64,000 nt of DNA from positions 5,610,501-5,674,500 of the forward strand of contig NC_052678.1 in the NCBI RefSeq assembly GCF_016802725.1. The letters run 5' to 3'. Shown here one piece after another: positions 1 to 11,479 of the stretch (position 1 is the first letter of the stretch; the number at the start of each line of letters is the position of its first letter). The DNA is from Solenopsis invicta (Eukaryota; Arthropoda; Insecta; Hymenoptera; Formicidae). The translations under genes and the position numbers were made by a program. The notes below the pieces were generated by a model that did not search any database, had not been told where the DNA came from, and saw only the letters and a program-made list of their open reading frames with translations.

Positions 1-1390
1 TGATTAATTAACAGTCCGAAGGCTGAAACGACGAATATTTACCGAGACGGATATTTTGAATATATGCCGCAATGCGACATACATTTAATTCCACGTGTCA
101 TTGAAAAAAAATGGCACACAAATATCATGTAGAAACAATTATTCTCCTTTAGATTTTTATTTGTTCCAAGTGAGTAAATCATGCAAAATATCTATTTCGG
201 TAAATATTGATCCTTTCGATATACATCTACGAACTATTAATTATTAACGTTCGATAATCAATAATTGTTCGTAGGAAATACTCGCAAATCTTGAGAGACA
301 AATAACAAGGAGCGTTTTTACTATCCACTTGAGCTCTGCGGTAGAAATAATAGCATAGCGATCTCGTGCAAACACAACGCACCCTACGACGATAACCGTT
401 CTCGGCGCTACAACACGAACGCCAAGATCGCGCGTCATAACACAAACATCAAGGCCAACATGGGCTAAATGTTTTCTAGAAATGCCGAAAGAGCGTTTAT
501 AAATTAAACTCATGTTAAACGTCCTATTGCTTTCTTTATCATTTTTGATGAACATGCTATTACATATATTGCCGCAGATTACATTTGGTTTTGTGCATTA
601 ATTAGCTTTACTTGGCATAATAATTAATTTCATTCAAGTATCGGAACTTAAGGATAATATTATTATTTGCTTGTAATTCGACAAACATGCTGAAGTCCGA
701 TTAATACATTTACATCTTATATTTTAATGACAAGTTAATCATTGTATTTACATTATTTAATTTTTCAAATAAAAATAGAAAAGCTTTAGTACACACATTA
801 TTTTTAAAGAATTATAATTATTACATGTAATAAATATCATGCTAAAGGTAAATAAATATTCTATACATATAATATCAACATGTAATAATTATTATATCAG
901 GTACTTGTCTGGAAAATAAAATTTATCTTTGTTTTGATTGCCCAAGTCTTTAATAAATATTTCTTACGATTCTTTTTTTTCAAAATTTTAAATCTTGCAA
1001 TAAATAATAAATTAATAATTACAACTTTAAATACGAAAATAAGATTAAATGCAAAAAATATAATAACAGTAAAATATCCAAAATAATTTAAAAAATATTT
1101 TTTTTATCAAAAAATGATAAATTTTATTTTTTCAAACAATTACATAGCAGAGTTATTCTTCTAAAATGTAATAGTTAATCAATCATTATAAAAAAATAAC
1201 AAATACGTTTCTACTGAAGAACAAATAATTTGCATGCAATAATTGCAATCCAATTATTATCACTGGTACTGACAGGATAATGCCCTTAGCAGGCACAATA
1301 AATGTGAAAGAGAGAAAAAGAAATACGCGATTTACGATGTCTACGGAATTACGCGAAGATTTTCAACAAGTGTCAGCTTTAATAAAAATA
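1..1390. other. AT-rich intergenic sequence, no gene seen
   Basis: The segment is AT-rich with many short A/T runs. A slightly GC-richer patch at about 340-480 is open on the minus strand, but the translation is basic and cysteine-rich without recognisable domains and looks like a chance frame. No tRNA, repeat with clear ends or splice-bounded exon could be supported. Confidence 0.5.
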
Positions 1391-1394
1391 CGTT

Positions 1395-1400
1395 TATAAG
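1395..1400 (+). promoter_or_regulatory. TATA-like box upstream of a short signal-peptide-like ORF
   Basis: A TATAAG hexamer inside cgtttataagg lies about 170 bases before the ATG at 1567. A start site about 30 bases downstream would give a leader of roughly 140 bases containing one tiny upstream ORF (ATG at about 1452, seven codons). In AT-rich DNA such a hexamer is common, so it is reported only because it precedes the short ORF. Confidence 0.15.
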
Positions 1401-1566
1401 GCCGAAACTTCAATATTAGATTTTGCTTAAATAACGATAAGAGGAGACATTATGGAAATTTCACAGCGAGTTTGATCTTCGTCCACCTCTTACCATTGTT
1501 TGAACATTATCGAAACTACGAGTGCAACTACGAGTGACTTTAAAGTTCACGTTCTCTTGCAATAAT

Positions 1567-1716
1567 ATGTTCTTTCTCTACCTCTCTTTAATATCCGCCT
1601 TGGTCGCGGTAAGCTCCAGTAGCGGCATTACATTATCGTGGAATTTCTATCCTCTTGCGAAGAAAGAAAATTATCGTACAATTTTATCCCGAGAACTCGT
1701 TTGCATACTTTTGTAG
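1567..1716 (+). CDS. candidate short secreted peptide or signal-peptide first exon
   Basis: From an ATG with A at position -3, the frame begins MFFLYLSLISALVAVSSSSG, a compact hydrophobic core followed by small residues, which is signal-peptide-like. Unspliced it ends after 49 codons at the TAG at 1714-1716. It could instead be a first exon: after codon 14 there is a good donor (GCG|GTAAGC, GT at 1609), which would be a phase-0 intron. Downstream AGs preceded by pyrimidines near 1716 and 1732 leave short open continuations in that phase. No family is recognised, the n-region lacks a basic residue, and chance hydrophobic ORFs are frequent in AT-rich DNA, so it is a candidate only. Confidence 0.2.
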   Translation: MFFLYLSLISALVAVSSSSGITLSWNFYPLAKKENYRTILSRELVCILL

Positions 1717-4354
1717 CTGGTGATCCCTTTAGCAACCCTCAGACAATGCATCCCCTCGTCTAGGACAAGTATAAACAGGCAATCAGGTTCGGCCCCAAAT
1801 TCAAAATAGCAAAATAAATAAGTTGATAGGATGATGCTAATTGCGATACCGAGAGTACCTACTGCGTTAAAGAGATAACAAGGAGCCTATTAGCGTAACG
1901 AAGCCGAGTAGCCAAATCCATTTTTGCACGAAGTTTCATCGCGCGCAATAATGAATGCTAATACAGTTACGCGATGCACATGTTCCTGTCAATTATGAGA
2001 CTTTAAATTGTTTCGAGGCATACTAAGGACGCAATGTACAATTGCATTCGTGCTGATATAACGTGATTCGCACGCTTAGTGTTTTGCAAAAATTGTGAAA
2101 AAATCCTTGCAAATAATTACGAGATTAAAGTACCAAGTGAGAAGTTGGGTAGTAAGCCAATTGAGAGAAAAAAAAAAAGATTTCAAAATGTTACTTGCAA
2201 AGTTGTAAATTATATCAATGGGAATAAAGCAACTTTTTAAAATATATAAAATGTATGTGTTAATTTAAAATATTAATTTTAAAATATTAATTAAAATATC
2301 AATTTTAATTTTACTAAATGTGCTTCTACAATAAATTGTATCAAAGTGTTACCTTTTATATTAATCTTTTATGTTCCTATAATTTTGTTCAGAAATGTTA
2401 TGCTGCATTAACTTGCTTTGCGTTCAAAACAGGGCAAAGGTTGAAATATTTCAGGCGTCCTTTTATAAAATGCTTATCACTTGGGTAAAAATTTTTTTTA
2501 GGAGTTATGTTAGATCAGAAATTACTAAAATTAGTATTATTATTTAGACATTTTATAATTCTAACTTATCATCAAGTATCCATCAAAATTTTACAAAATT
2601 TATAATAAAAAAAAATTGATCTTCTCAAGATCTTGTTTTTAAAAAATCCTTCATTTATGTAAAATTTAATATAGTTTTTGGATATACAATCTTTTTCAAT
2701 GTGAAAAAAATTTTTTTAATATTCTTTGACACTCTACCGAAAAAAATATTTTTTCTTCTCTAGAAATTCACCGTCTCAGACTCAAACTATGTCCTAATAC
2801 AAATTTTTTGTGTGTTATTTTATCTCTTTATTAAATTAGCACAAAAATTTGAAACATGTAAAATGTATTTCATTCAACTCAATATTTTATACAACAAAGT
2901 AATTTAATTATATTTCATTAAAATTTAACTACATTTTACTAAAAGTAAAAATAATACAATTCGCCAAATTCACGTTATCCCGCGACTACCCCGATTTTGA
3001 AAATAAATTCTAGAAAAAATTCTTTTTATCTGCCGTAATTTTATCTGCCTAATCTCTAATCTACTCCAATATATTTTATTTGCCGTAAATCGCGAGAAAT
3101 TCTTATGTCAAAGTAGATATACTTTGTATTACGACTTACTTTTTGATGATCACATCCGGAAAAAAAAATACGTTGCTCCCCTCGTCTGGCATTACTGCTC
3201 GCTGCGTGTCTACGTACACATCTTACAATTTTCGCGAAGCCGTTATGCCATTGCAAGCACTTCCAAGCGCTTTTCATCACACGCCACATTTTTCACTTCG
3301 TGCTTTCGATACGCACTTTTCGTCACGCACCTTTCGACACGAGCCTCTCTTTCCTACGTATCAAAACGCTTCATATTCATCTCGCACACACAACACCAAA
3401 ACGCGACATTCCGCGGCGCCCTGTTTCACCAGGACGCGATCACCGTCCGCAACCACTGCCACGGCATCGGAAGATCCTCGCGAAAATCGGGAAAAGACGT
3501 GCCGCTCCCCGTTCCCCCTCCCGATACTCCCGATCGATTGCACGTAACTGAAAGTTGATAGCAGTCGATTGTAAAAATATTCTATTGTATCAATCGCTTT
3601 TTTTTATAGTGTGGTATTCGATGTAATAATATTGTGTTGTATATTATTGTAGTGCAGTATTATATATTTTTTTTATAAAGAGAGAAGAAAATGAATCTTA
3701 TATTGTTTTACGTATTTAAAATGTATTTAATTTTTAAAGTACTTATAAAAATACCTGCAATTTTAAAAATAATAAAATTGTTCAAAGTTGTATTTCATTT
3801 CTCGCGTAAACATGATGGAATAAAAACGATAATTTAAAAAAATTAAAATAATCTAAATAACTATATTTTCCCATGGATCTTATATATCCAGTACGTAAAC
3901 TGATAGCAGCATGAAAGAGCTTCGTGATCAAAGTAATAGATAAGTATTACTGCGACATGAATCTACATTGATTGGCCTGCGTTCGTTTGATTACGGTAAT
4001 AACCCGTATAGGATACGACGTTTGAATCGCGTAAATTGAAAAGTTTTTTGCAAACAAGTTGTAATTTAAAGGTCTTCGTTACATTTCGTTTACATTTTAC
4101 CGAGAAATAAAATTGTAAGCCGCAGCTTGCGTTTCATGTTATATAAAACGTATCGGAGATTTGTAAGTATAATTTCTCTCGGTAATAAATAAATAAACAT
4201 TAAAAAATTATGATCTGTTAAAATTGTGAAAATCTAAATCGATAAATCGTTCTCCGTTATTCGTTTAAGCTTAAATCTCAATCTTTTTTTTAATAGAATT
4301 TTATAATTTAATATTTGAATATTAAAAAGTTATTAAAAAGAGAAAAATAAAACA
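1717..4354. other. AT-rich intergenic sequence with one GC-richer patch
   Basis: Mostly AT-rich, homopolymer-rich sequence. A GC-richer patch at about 3,170-3,550 is open in several overlapping frames on both strands. All translations are low-complexity (Ser/His/Arg/Thr-rich) with no domain, which is typical of CpG-rich non-coding insect DNA rather than an exon. No gene, RNA gene or bounded repeat is supported. Confidence 0.45.
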
Positions 4355-5520
4355 CATTTTTATTCTCGCAGCAAAGAATACTTTTACAATTGCTAGCAAT
4401 ATCTTATTTAAAAAACTGATTGCATGGAAATAAAAATTGAGAAATAAATTTCGCTAAATTATTTCTTAAAAAAAATATCCTAATATTTCCTCATAGAAGT
4501 ATATAAGTTCTTGCATAAAAATTAATCATTTTCTATATGCCACAAGATACAAATGTTTTTATTGTTACGGAATAATTTATTTCAATCTTATCAAAAATCT
4601 CTTATTAAAGTTCAAATATATGATTTTTAATATATTCTATTTCCAGGAGAAAATAGAAGTTTTTACTATAATCATCAATAATTAATTAACCAATAAAGTA
4701 AAGAATTTGTAATTCATTGAGTAGTACTAGACTGAAGCATGTTTATACAAACGTGTATCTCGGCTTGCCGCTAGTTAGGGGATCAACATTTGCCAGCGTC
4801 AGCTACTGTCGTTGCAGCAGCTCGTTACGCCAGATTGTGTTTTCGGCATTTGGAATGTTACTCTTGCAACTTTGTAGAGAATACTTTTACAACTGCTAAC
4901 AACAATGTTTAAAAAAAAAAACTGAATGCACGTATATAAGTAAAGATTGATAAATATTAATTCTCAAACTACTTCTGCTAAAATCATATCTTAATATTTT
5001 TTTACAGAAATACATAAATTCTTGTATATTAAAGATTGACAACTTTATAAATATGCCACAAAATGTAAATGTTTTGATAAAGACGCGAAATATCAGAATA
5101 ACCATCAATGAGTAAGCAAAAATTAAGTACTAACGGAACTTCTTGACGTGCTATATCAATGAATGCTACGGTGTTTAGAAATCAGGCACATTCATACAAG
5201 CGTGTAATTCGAATGAACGCTAGTTAAAGGATCATTATTCACTAGTGTCAGCATTTGTTACCCTTTCTATAGAATATTACTCTTATACTGTCGAAAGTTT
5301 CCTTAATCGCACGCGATGATTGTCGTAGAGAACACAAAATACGCAAAAAAAAAATTGTGATTTTATAAAAATTATATTTAAAATAACATTTGAACAAACG
5401 ATAATATTTTTCTTTGAGAAAGAAGATTGAAATCTAAGACATTTAATTATCTCATAATGTTACGTTAATTTTATACATGTGTCGTAGAATGTACATGGGA
5501 TAAATGGTTAATATAAATGA
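4355..5520. repeat. degenerate tandem duplication, units of about 0.45-0.5 kb, two to three copies
   Basis: Landmarks recur in the same order. agaatacttttacaa occurs at 4375 and again at 4878. atatgccacaa is at 4535 and 5051. A block running acgtgta...cgctagtta..ggatca...gtcagc is at about 4750-4803 and again at about 5200-5252. A third, more diverged partial copy follows (gtagagaacac near 5316, a gtcgtagaatgta motif near 5480). Spacing varies between 449 and 516 bases because of indels, so this is an old duplication rather than an active satellite. A 60-codon frame in unit 1 has no intact counterpart in unit 2, arguing against coding function. Confidence 0.6.
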
Positions 5521-5839
5521 TGACTTGAGTAACTTGATGAACTTACGAGGAACAACCGGTAGCCATTACGACGTTGAATTCGGCTGTTTCGACCACTAAT
5601 ACGATTACGCATACGCGTCCACAACTATCGCCAACTCGATTATTCGATTCCATAGACAGCATACCTTCCGATGGAGAAACGACAGCGTGCTAATGAGATC
5701 ACGTACCGAAACTTCACCCCTAGAAGATTCTGGACCGCGAACTGTTCTAACGATGCTTGTAGCGATTCTACGTCATAGCGTAAAAGACAAAATAGATTTT
5801 ACCCGGTAAAAACTGTGGCCGTACAGATTTGCCCAGTGA

Positions 5840-6415
5840 GAAATAAAAAGTCAAAACGATATTAAAACGATATTGAAATTTGATCATCGAAAAGAGATCG
5901 AAATCCAATCTCGATTCGATATTCAGACTTGGTCAAAAAATTTTCGACATTAAAACCAGTTAAATTTCGAACAATTTTTGATATCTAAATTATTAAGAAC
6001 TTCGACAGGTATTGTGAAGCTTGAAAGGATTTGCAATACCTTCAGAAATCCATTAATTTTTTAATTCTTCTCAATAAGAAACGACTCGTTGAATCAGTAT
6101 CAAAATTATTAAATTTACTTCGATTCAACATTAATTTAATGTCGAATCGACGAGGAAATTCGGTCGACTCTACCTTTTCTTATCTTCCAATTTCCGTATT
6201 AAAATTTGATCTTTCACCAAACTCTAGAACTTCTTATATTAAGAATTATTTCTTTTCTTTTTCTCTCTAATATAAAAAAAAATGAAGTGTGCAAGAAGTT
6301 CAATTAAAAAAAACTGACTTAATGACTCATTAATTTGATCTCAAACCGATGTCGAATCGACAAATCCTTTCAACATTGAATCACAAAAATTATTTTGATC
6401 TCAAATCAAGATTTT
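5840..6415. repeat. degenerate cluster of short inverted and direct repeats
   Basis: ttgaaaggatttg at 6021-6033 has an exact inverted copy, caaatcctttcaa, at 6361-6373. A near-perfect palindrome (cgattc-acattaa arms) spans 6121-6149. The 13-mer atgtcgaatcgac occurs directly at 6139 and 6349, and gatctcaaa at 6337 and 6397. Together this suggests a decayed foldback or MITE-type element, but no clear ends or target-site duplication are visible. Confidence 0.35.
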
Positions 6416-6546
6416 ACGTATAAATGAATGTACATAGAGTAATACAATAAAATTGGACAAAACAATAACAGAAGTAGCTATCTATCGTTCATGTTGAATT
6501 GTTTAAGGCAATTCAAAAATAAGCCAAAATTCAAACAAACGTAGAA

Positions 6547-6719
6547 TTTAGCTCGAGGGGAAACCGCTGATCAAAATTGTGTACACTACTGCCTAGTAAT
6601 GCCTAAAATTTTATGTAATGCCCAGTAATGCCCCACTAATGCCCCCGTAATGACCAGTAATTTTTGCCTAGTAATTCTTAAAATCTGTGCACCCTCAGTG
6701 GTTTCCCCTCAGTTTAGCT
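6547..6719. mobile_element. small TIR element (MITE) with 7-bp target-site duplication
   Basis: Direct repeats TTTAGCT at 6547-6553 and 6713-6719 flank a segment whose ends are inverted repeats: GAGGGGAAACCGCTGA at 6555-6570 against the reverse complement of 6695-6710, 15 of 16 matching. The element is about 159 bases with no coding capacity. Its interior is a degenerate tandem array of about 10-12-base units built on cctagtaatgcc (about 6591-6676). Short TIRs with 7-8 bp duplications resemble non-autonomous hAT-type elements, but the family is not established. Confidence 0.75.
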
Positions 6720-7920
6720 AAAATATCTACAATTTTAGCTACACAAATCTAAAAATAATTTTATTATATTAACAAAATAACTATAATAGTGCTCAAGTGT
6801 GAACAATCCTGCAAAACTGTTCTTTTCGTATTAAAATCGAATTAAAACAATTTAACAGGAAATGATTATATCATTTTTAATATCAATATATTTTAAAATT
6901 TTTCATGACTTTTTACTTATATTTTATATTCTTGATCTTTGGTTTAAGAATTTAGATATATTTTATTTTGTCACCCGACAACACGCACACAAAAACACAT
7001 ACGCATACAATTGTTTCATGGCACTGAAATTTTAGAGTTTTGATATCGAGTATCGTTATTAACGCTTGCGTATCCAATTTCGTTGTAATCCATTATATAA
7101 ACAAGGTATTTTTTCAAACATTTTTGTCGTTTGTTTTTTTTATCGTTATATTTATATATTTTTGATAATAAAAAAATGTGTACAATTTTTTTTACTGTTA
7201 TCCTAACTGTGCACATGAAAAAAAAATTATTACTGTGATAGATTTCAAAGACTTCGCAATACTGGTTCACTGTCTTTCATTAAAACATTCTCGTCACAAC
7301 AAAAGACGTGCAGCAACATTGATGTAAAGTCGCGAAAAAAATATAAAATCGCGCATCTCGTGAGTTGCAACTTTGCTTTGGAAATCCTTCATTCCGTTTT
7401 GTCGCGTATTTAGAAAGTTTCAGTTTATCGCGATTTATCTGTTTTAGAGTCGATTGGAGCTCGAAAAATATTTGCGCGACGTTCAAATATTCCTTCTTTA
7501 TTCTACATTACGATTTGATGATTGTATCAAAACAGTTATAATTCAATGTATAACTAATTGTAGGTATCGTTTATGTTACGAAAACAGTATATAATTTGCA
7601 TAAGTCCAATCAATTTCAATTTTCGACGATTATTATTTTCATACACACAAACAACAATTAAAAAATAATTCTCACATTTATTATTATATACACATGCGTG
7701 TGAAAGGTAATTATTATCTTCATTATTAATTGGCCAAAATGTTAATTATTACGATATGCATGGTTACACAAAAATAAGAGACGTGGGGAAAAAAGTTATA
7801 GTGATGAATTCACATTTGCATACAAATGACATAATCGCAACAAAAAAGCTCTTCTTTCCTTATGCTGAAAACAGCAATCTATTTCAGTCATCGTAAATCG
7901 AAATATGGACAGCCTAAGCA
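6720..7920. other. AT-rich intergenic sequence, no gene seen
   Basis: Low-complexity AT-rich DNA with short open frames on both strands. Their translations are Lys/Asn/Ile/Phe-rich and unrelated to any family I recognise. No RNA gene, bounded repeat or convincing exon was found. Confidence 0.45.
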
Positions 7921-8126
7921 GACACAATTTCGATAGATGTGTTCAAACGACGCACGTGCGTCTGCCCCGTGAACGCATTCACATGCAAATGACACGCGGC
8001 GGGATGCAACGACGGTAGTTCCGCGACGACCGACATCGAGAGATCATGATCAACATTCCTTTTACCTGTTTAGCTGAGAGTAAACCTTGCATCCCGTGAG
8101 GATTCTGCGTTGTTGCAGTATCGGTT

Positions 8127-8159
<33 letters not shown>

Positions 8160-8570
8160 GCCACGGTTCATATCGGTCACGTGCGTCGCCGTACCGTAAC
8201 CGTGGAATCGCTTTCGCGGTGAACCTGCAACGATATCGTGCACACAAACGGGTAAACATCGATCCCTGCTGCATTGTGTTGTGTGTCCCGCGCGGAATAC
8301 AATCGCGTAACCGCGCGTGCCTGCGAAAGCACGCGCGTCCGTTATCGCTCGTTTCTCGTTGCGCGCCGCGCCGCGCCGGTACCTGCCCTACGCCTCGTGC
8401 TTCTTGACATATCTTTGGCCTCCTTTCCCGGACTTTATGCACGACGCGATAACAGCGGCTGCGAGGAGCAGCGTTGGTCCGATTCGTCGAGTCCGATCGC
8501 GTTCACGTATAACTTTCGCATTTAGTTTCGATAGCGAGATCGCGATCATAAGCGACTAATCCCATTTCGA
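7920..8570. other. CpG-rich island, possible promoter or exon of either strand
   Basis: This stretch is markedly richer in G+C and CpG than its surroundings and open in several frames on both strands, all low-complexity around the CAG repeat. Two splice-like signals overlap at its left edge. On the minus strand a donor CAG|GTAAAA (exon side ending at 8066) would follow a frame ending MQGLLSAKQ. On the plus strand a pyrimidine-rich acceptor ends at AG 8072-8073. I cannot choose between an upstream non-coding exon of the 14 kb gene, the first exon of a minus-strand gene, or a regulatory island. Confidence 0.3.
8128..8160 (+). repeat. (CAG)n trinucleotide repeat with one CAA
   Basis: Eleven uninterrupted triplets: ten CAG with a CAA at the fifth position. 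The array is open in the Ser and Gln frames on the plus strand and the Ala frame on the minus strand, but no frame has a convincing start or conserved flanks. Confidence 0.9.
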
Positions 8571-10380
8571 TGGGATAGTTTAGCCTTATCGCGGCATCCA
8601 AAATTTCCTCTCGAGTTGGAATAAAGATAGTCATGTTACGTGCATTTTCCGAGGCACTCTAAAGGCACGGTCGTTCGCGCATAATGTCGGCTTGTACACA
8701 GACCCTGTTTAGATTATGAGTTAACTTTCTGCAAAGTGCTTTAAAGTAACGCGACTACTTCGCCGCCGCTTTTTGCTGGCATTTACAGTTTTACAAAATT
8801 TCTTTAGAAGTTAAAGATAAATTCAGCGATTAAGGTCCTCTTGAGCGAGAGGCATCTTTTTCCTTATAAAATATTTAATTCGACGATGTTTCGCCCATGT
8901 CGACGACGCATGCACAAAATACGAACAAAAAAAGAACTAGATCTTCATTCACCCCCGATTCAATTACCTTAGATTTTTAATCATTTGTAAGCAAACGCGG
9001 TTGTTGAATATTGTTCACGCGCATGTGTGGAGAGCTAATAAATTTAATTATTTATTCCACGGCGCTGTGGCAAGTTAAATCTTCGTTGTGCAACCGGGGA
9101 TTTGAACACCCAGGCGAATTTTGAATTATTCTCTCATACAGTACAGAACATTTTTGAGATATTGCAATGTTAAGTGCTAAAGTGTGAATGTTTTTTTGTA
9201 TGTTGAATCTGTATTGATTTTTCATTTTTTGATTATTAACGTTGCTGCAACATTGAATAATTATTAACATTTTTTTTTTATTTTGTCAAAAATGGGCAAA
9301 AGTAAAAACTCATAAATAGAATAAAATAGAATTGAATTTTATATAATATGTATGGAATAAATAATAGACAGAATTATAAAAAGACTAAACATTTTTAATA
9401 AAAAATAATATAAAAATTTAATTTGTTAATGAGAGCAAATATAATTACATAAAATAATTCTTAATTTTGTAGAAATTTAAAATAATTTTTATATTATTAA
9501 AAAGTTGAATAAGATAAATGTGCAAAGTTTCTAAATTGTTGTGAAAAGAATCTAATTTTAAAAAATAATATTGATCTTTTATTATTTCAAAATTTGTCTT
9601 TCTGATATCGTAAAATACACTTTTATCCACATATATAAACAGTCCATTTTTGGAAAACAGAAAAAATTAATATTATTGTTAAATTGAAATTTTTTTCCAA
9701 CACTTTAAAAACTAATTTTACATTTAAATCAATGCTGAATTGTAACGTTTATAAAACAGATTGAATGGACGTTGAATGTTTGTGTCTCTTCAATATTGAA
9801 TTTACATTTCGCGATGTTGCTGCAACAATCGCAATCCTGCAATTTAATGTTGCTGAGATATTAATTCATCATTAATCTGTTATACACCAAAAGAAAAAAA
9901 TTATTAAATTTTAATAAATATTTAAATAATTACAATGAAGTGTACAATTTACCAAAAGTAAATAAATACTTATTTAGTACAAGAATCACTAATTTAATTT
10001 AACTATCATTTTGATTGAGTAAATATTTGTATACCAAAGTAAATATTTCATTACCACCATTCAAACAAATATTTATTAAAATTTTTAGAAATTTTTTTCA
10101 GCGTATAGGTCTGCCTCAAATTTAGACGCGTATAAAAAAAAATAAAAAAAACGTTTCAGGTTAAATAAATGTGAAATCGTATTTTGGAATGTCGAAAGAG
10201 TGTAGCAGAATTTTTTCAGATTTTTTTAAAGCTCGAAAACCTTTTCAAGAACACTTCAGGCAACCAATGACTCGGTTGGACTAGGAAAGCAGCGAAAAAA
10301 AGCGTTGGATTACGGAGAGTAAACAAAGGGTAAAGGTAACTTCTTCCCCTTCGTCCTCGTTCACAGAACATACAATCTAA
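8571..10380. other. AT-rich intergenic sequence with a short palindromic repeat motif
   Basis: Mostly AT-rich sequence with no coding signal. The palindromic motif gttgctgcaac occurs at 9241-9251 and within tgttgctgcaaca at 9815-9827. It resembles the gttgcagcaa units inside the foldback at 40.7 kb and may be a remnant of the same repeat family. Confidence 0.35.
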
Positions 10381-11260
10381 ACAAACGAAGCCGTAGGATA
10401 AATCACGGGGACAGTAGTTTATTTACGTCGCACCTCTCGTATATAGAGATTCGATCATTTCAGATCGATCGCGTGGTTTCGTCTGATAACGGAAATTCCG
10501 CGGAACAATCGTGGATAACAGCTGCGTCGGACTATTTCATACATCATCGCGATTATCTTTAAGCCTTACGACGACGTTAACCGGAACGACAGATATACCG
10601 CGCGTCACACCTATGACGCGCGTATACGCGAGACATAACCTACCGGAGTTACGTACATACATACATACATACATACCTCGGATGTCCCGGAATCCAAGAG
10701 GCTGCAGAGATAAGCGGATATCACCGGCCGACGATGAGATCGGGCACCCGAAGTAACGAGGCTGAGGTCGCCGTCCAAGCTCGATGGCTTGCGAGGTTAA
10801 CACTCAACTCAAACTGACGTTCGTTTCGATACCGCGATTCGCGCCCGAGTCGAGAAGAAAATACCTTGCATACGCGCGGGATTCGCTAATGTAAGCGATA
10901 CACGCGAAACGCTGTGCCGGTTCAAGAAACTCCACACTTCGCACGCACGCACGCACATGTATATTCAGAATCGCTTCGCGCTCGCACTGTTCCGCAATTC
11001 AGAATCTTTCCCTCGGAACGGAGACGCCGCCGCCGACCATCTTCGTTTCGACTGACACAGTCACTTATTGTTAGCGCTAAGTTCACATTGCTTCGCGCTG
11101 CGGCACGCCACCCGTTTGAAATAATGCCGTGTTCACTACGTATTTTATCTGTTAATAGTAAATTTCTGCGCTCGGAAATGAATGTTGAGCACGACGAATT
11201 GAACGACGAACTGTCTTGCAGGAAAGAGTTAATTAACGTTAGCGATCATAATTGATATCT
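10380..11260. other. CpG-rich island with short tandem repeats, no gene resolved
   Basis: A GC-richer, CpG-dense stretch open in several frames. It contains an (ACAT)n microsatellite at about 10,654-10,676 and a (ACGC)n run near 10,940-10,955. The longest frame (about 10,914-11,255, +) encodes an Arg/Ser-rich string with no domain. The segment could be a distal promoter or enhancer island for the gene starting near 14 kb. Confidence 0.3.
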
Positions 11261-11284
11261 CTTGTTGTACGTTCGTAAAACCGG

Positions 11285-11471
11285 CTACACACGTTCTTAT
11301 AAACAAAGTCAAGTATGCATGAGCAAGCACGTTTATTTATCGCAACGTGTAGATTACAAAATATCACAGTTATTTTGGCATGAGCAAGCGGTTTAAGGAA
11401 GTATGAAAAAGCGTTTGATTTGCTCGAATCAAATTGGCTTGTTCAAGTAAATCAAAGTAAGTCGTGTGTAG
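11285..11471. repeat. inverted-repeat segment ending in ctacacacg / cgtgtgtag
   Basis: ctacacacg at 11285-11293 has an exact inverted copy at 11463-11471. Inside, gcatgagcaagc occurs directly at 11317 and 11378, and a related inverted gcttgttcaag lies near 11438-11448. The layout suggests a decayed TIR element, but no target-site duplication is evident. A perfect 10-base palindrome containing the CRE-like octamer TGACGTCA (11472-11479) abuts the right end. Confidence 0.4.
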
Positions 11472-11479
11472 TGACGTCA

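Noticed and set aside
9090..9115. Minus-strand tRNA-like B box (GTTCAAATCC)
   Set aside because: No matching A box, the T-stem does not pair well and no cloverleaf can be drawn. At most an old tRNA-derived SINE relic.
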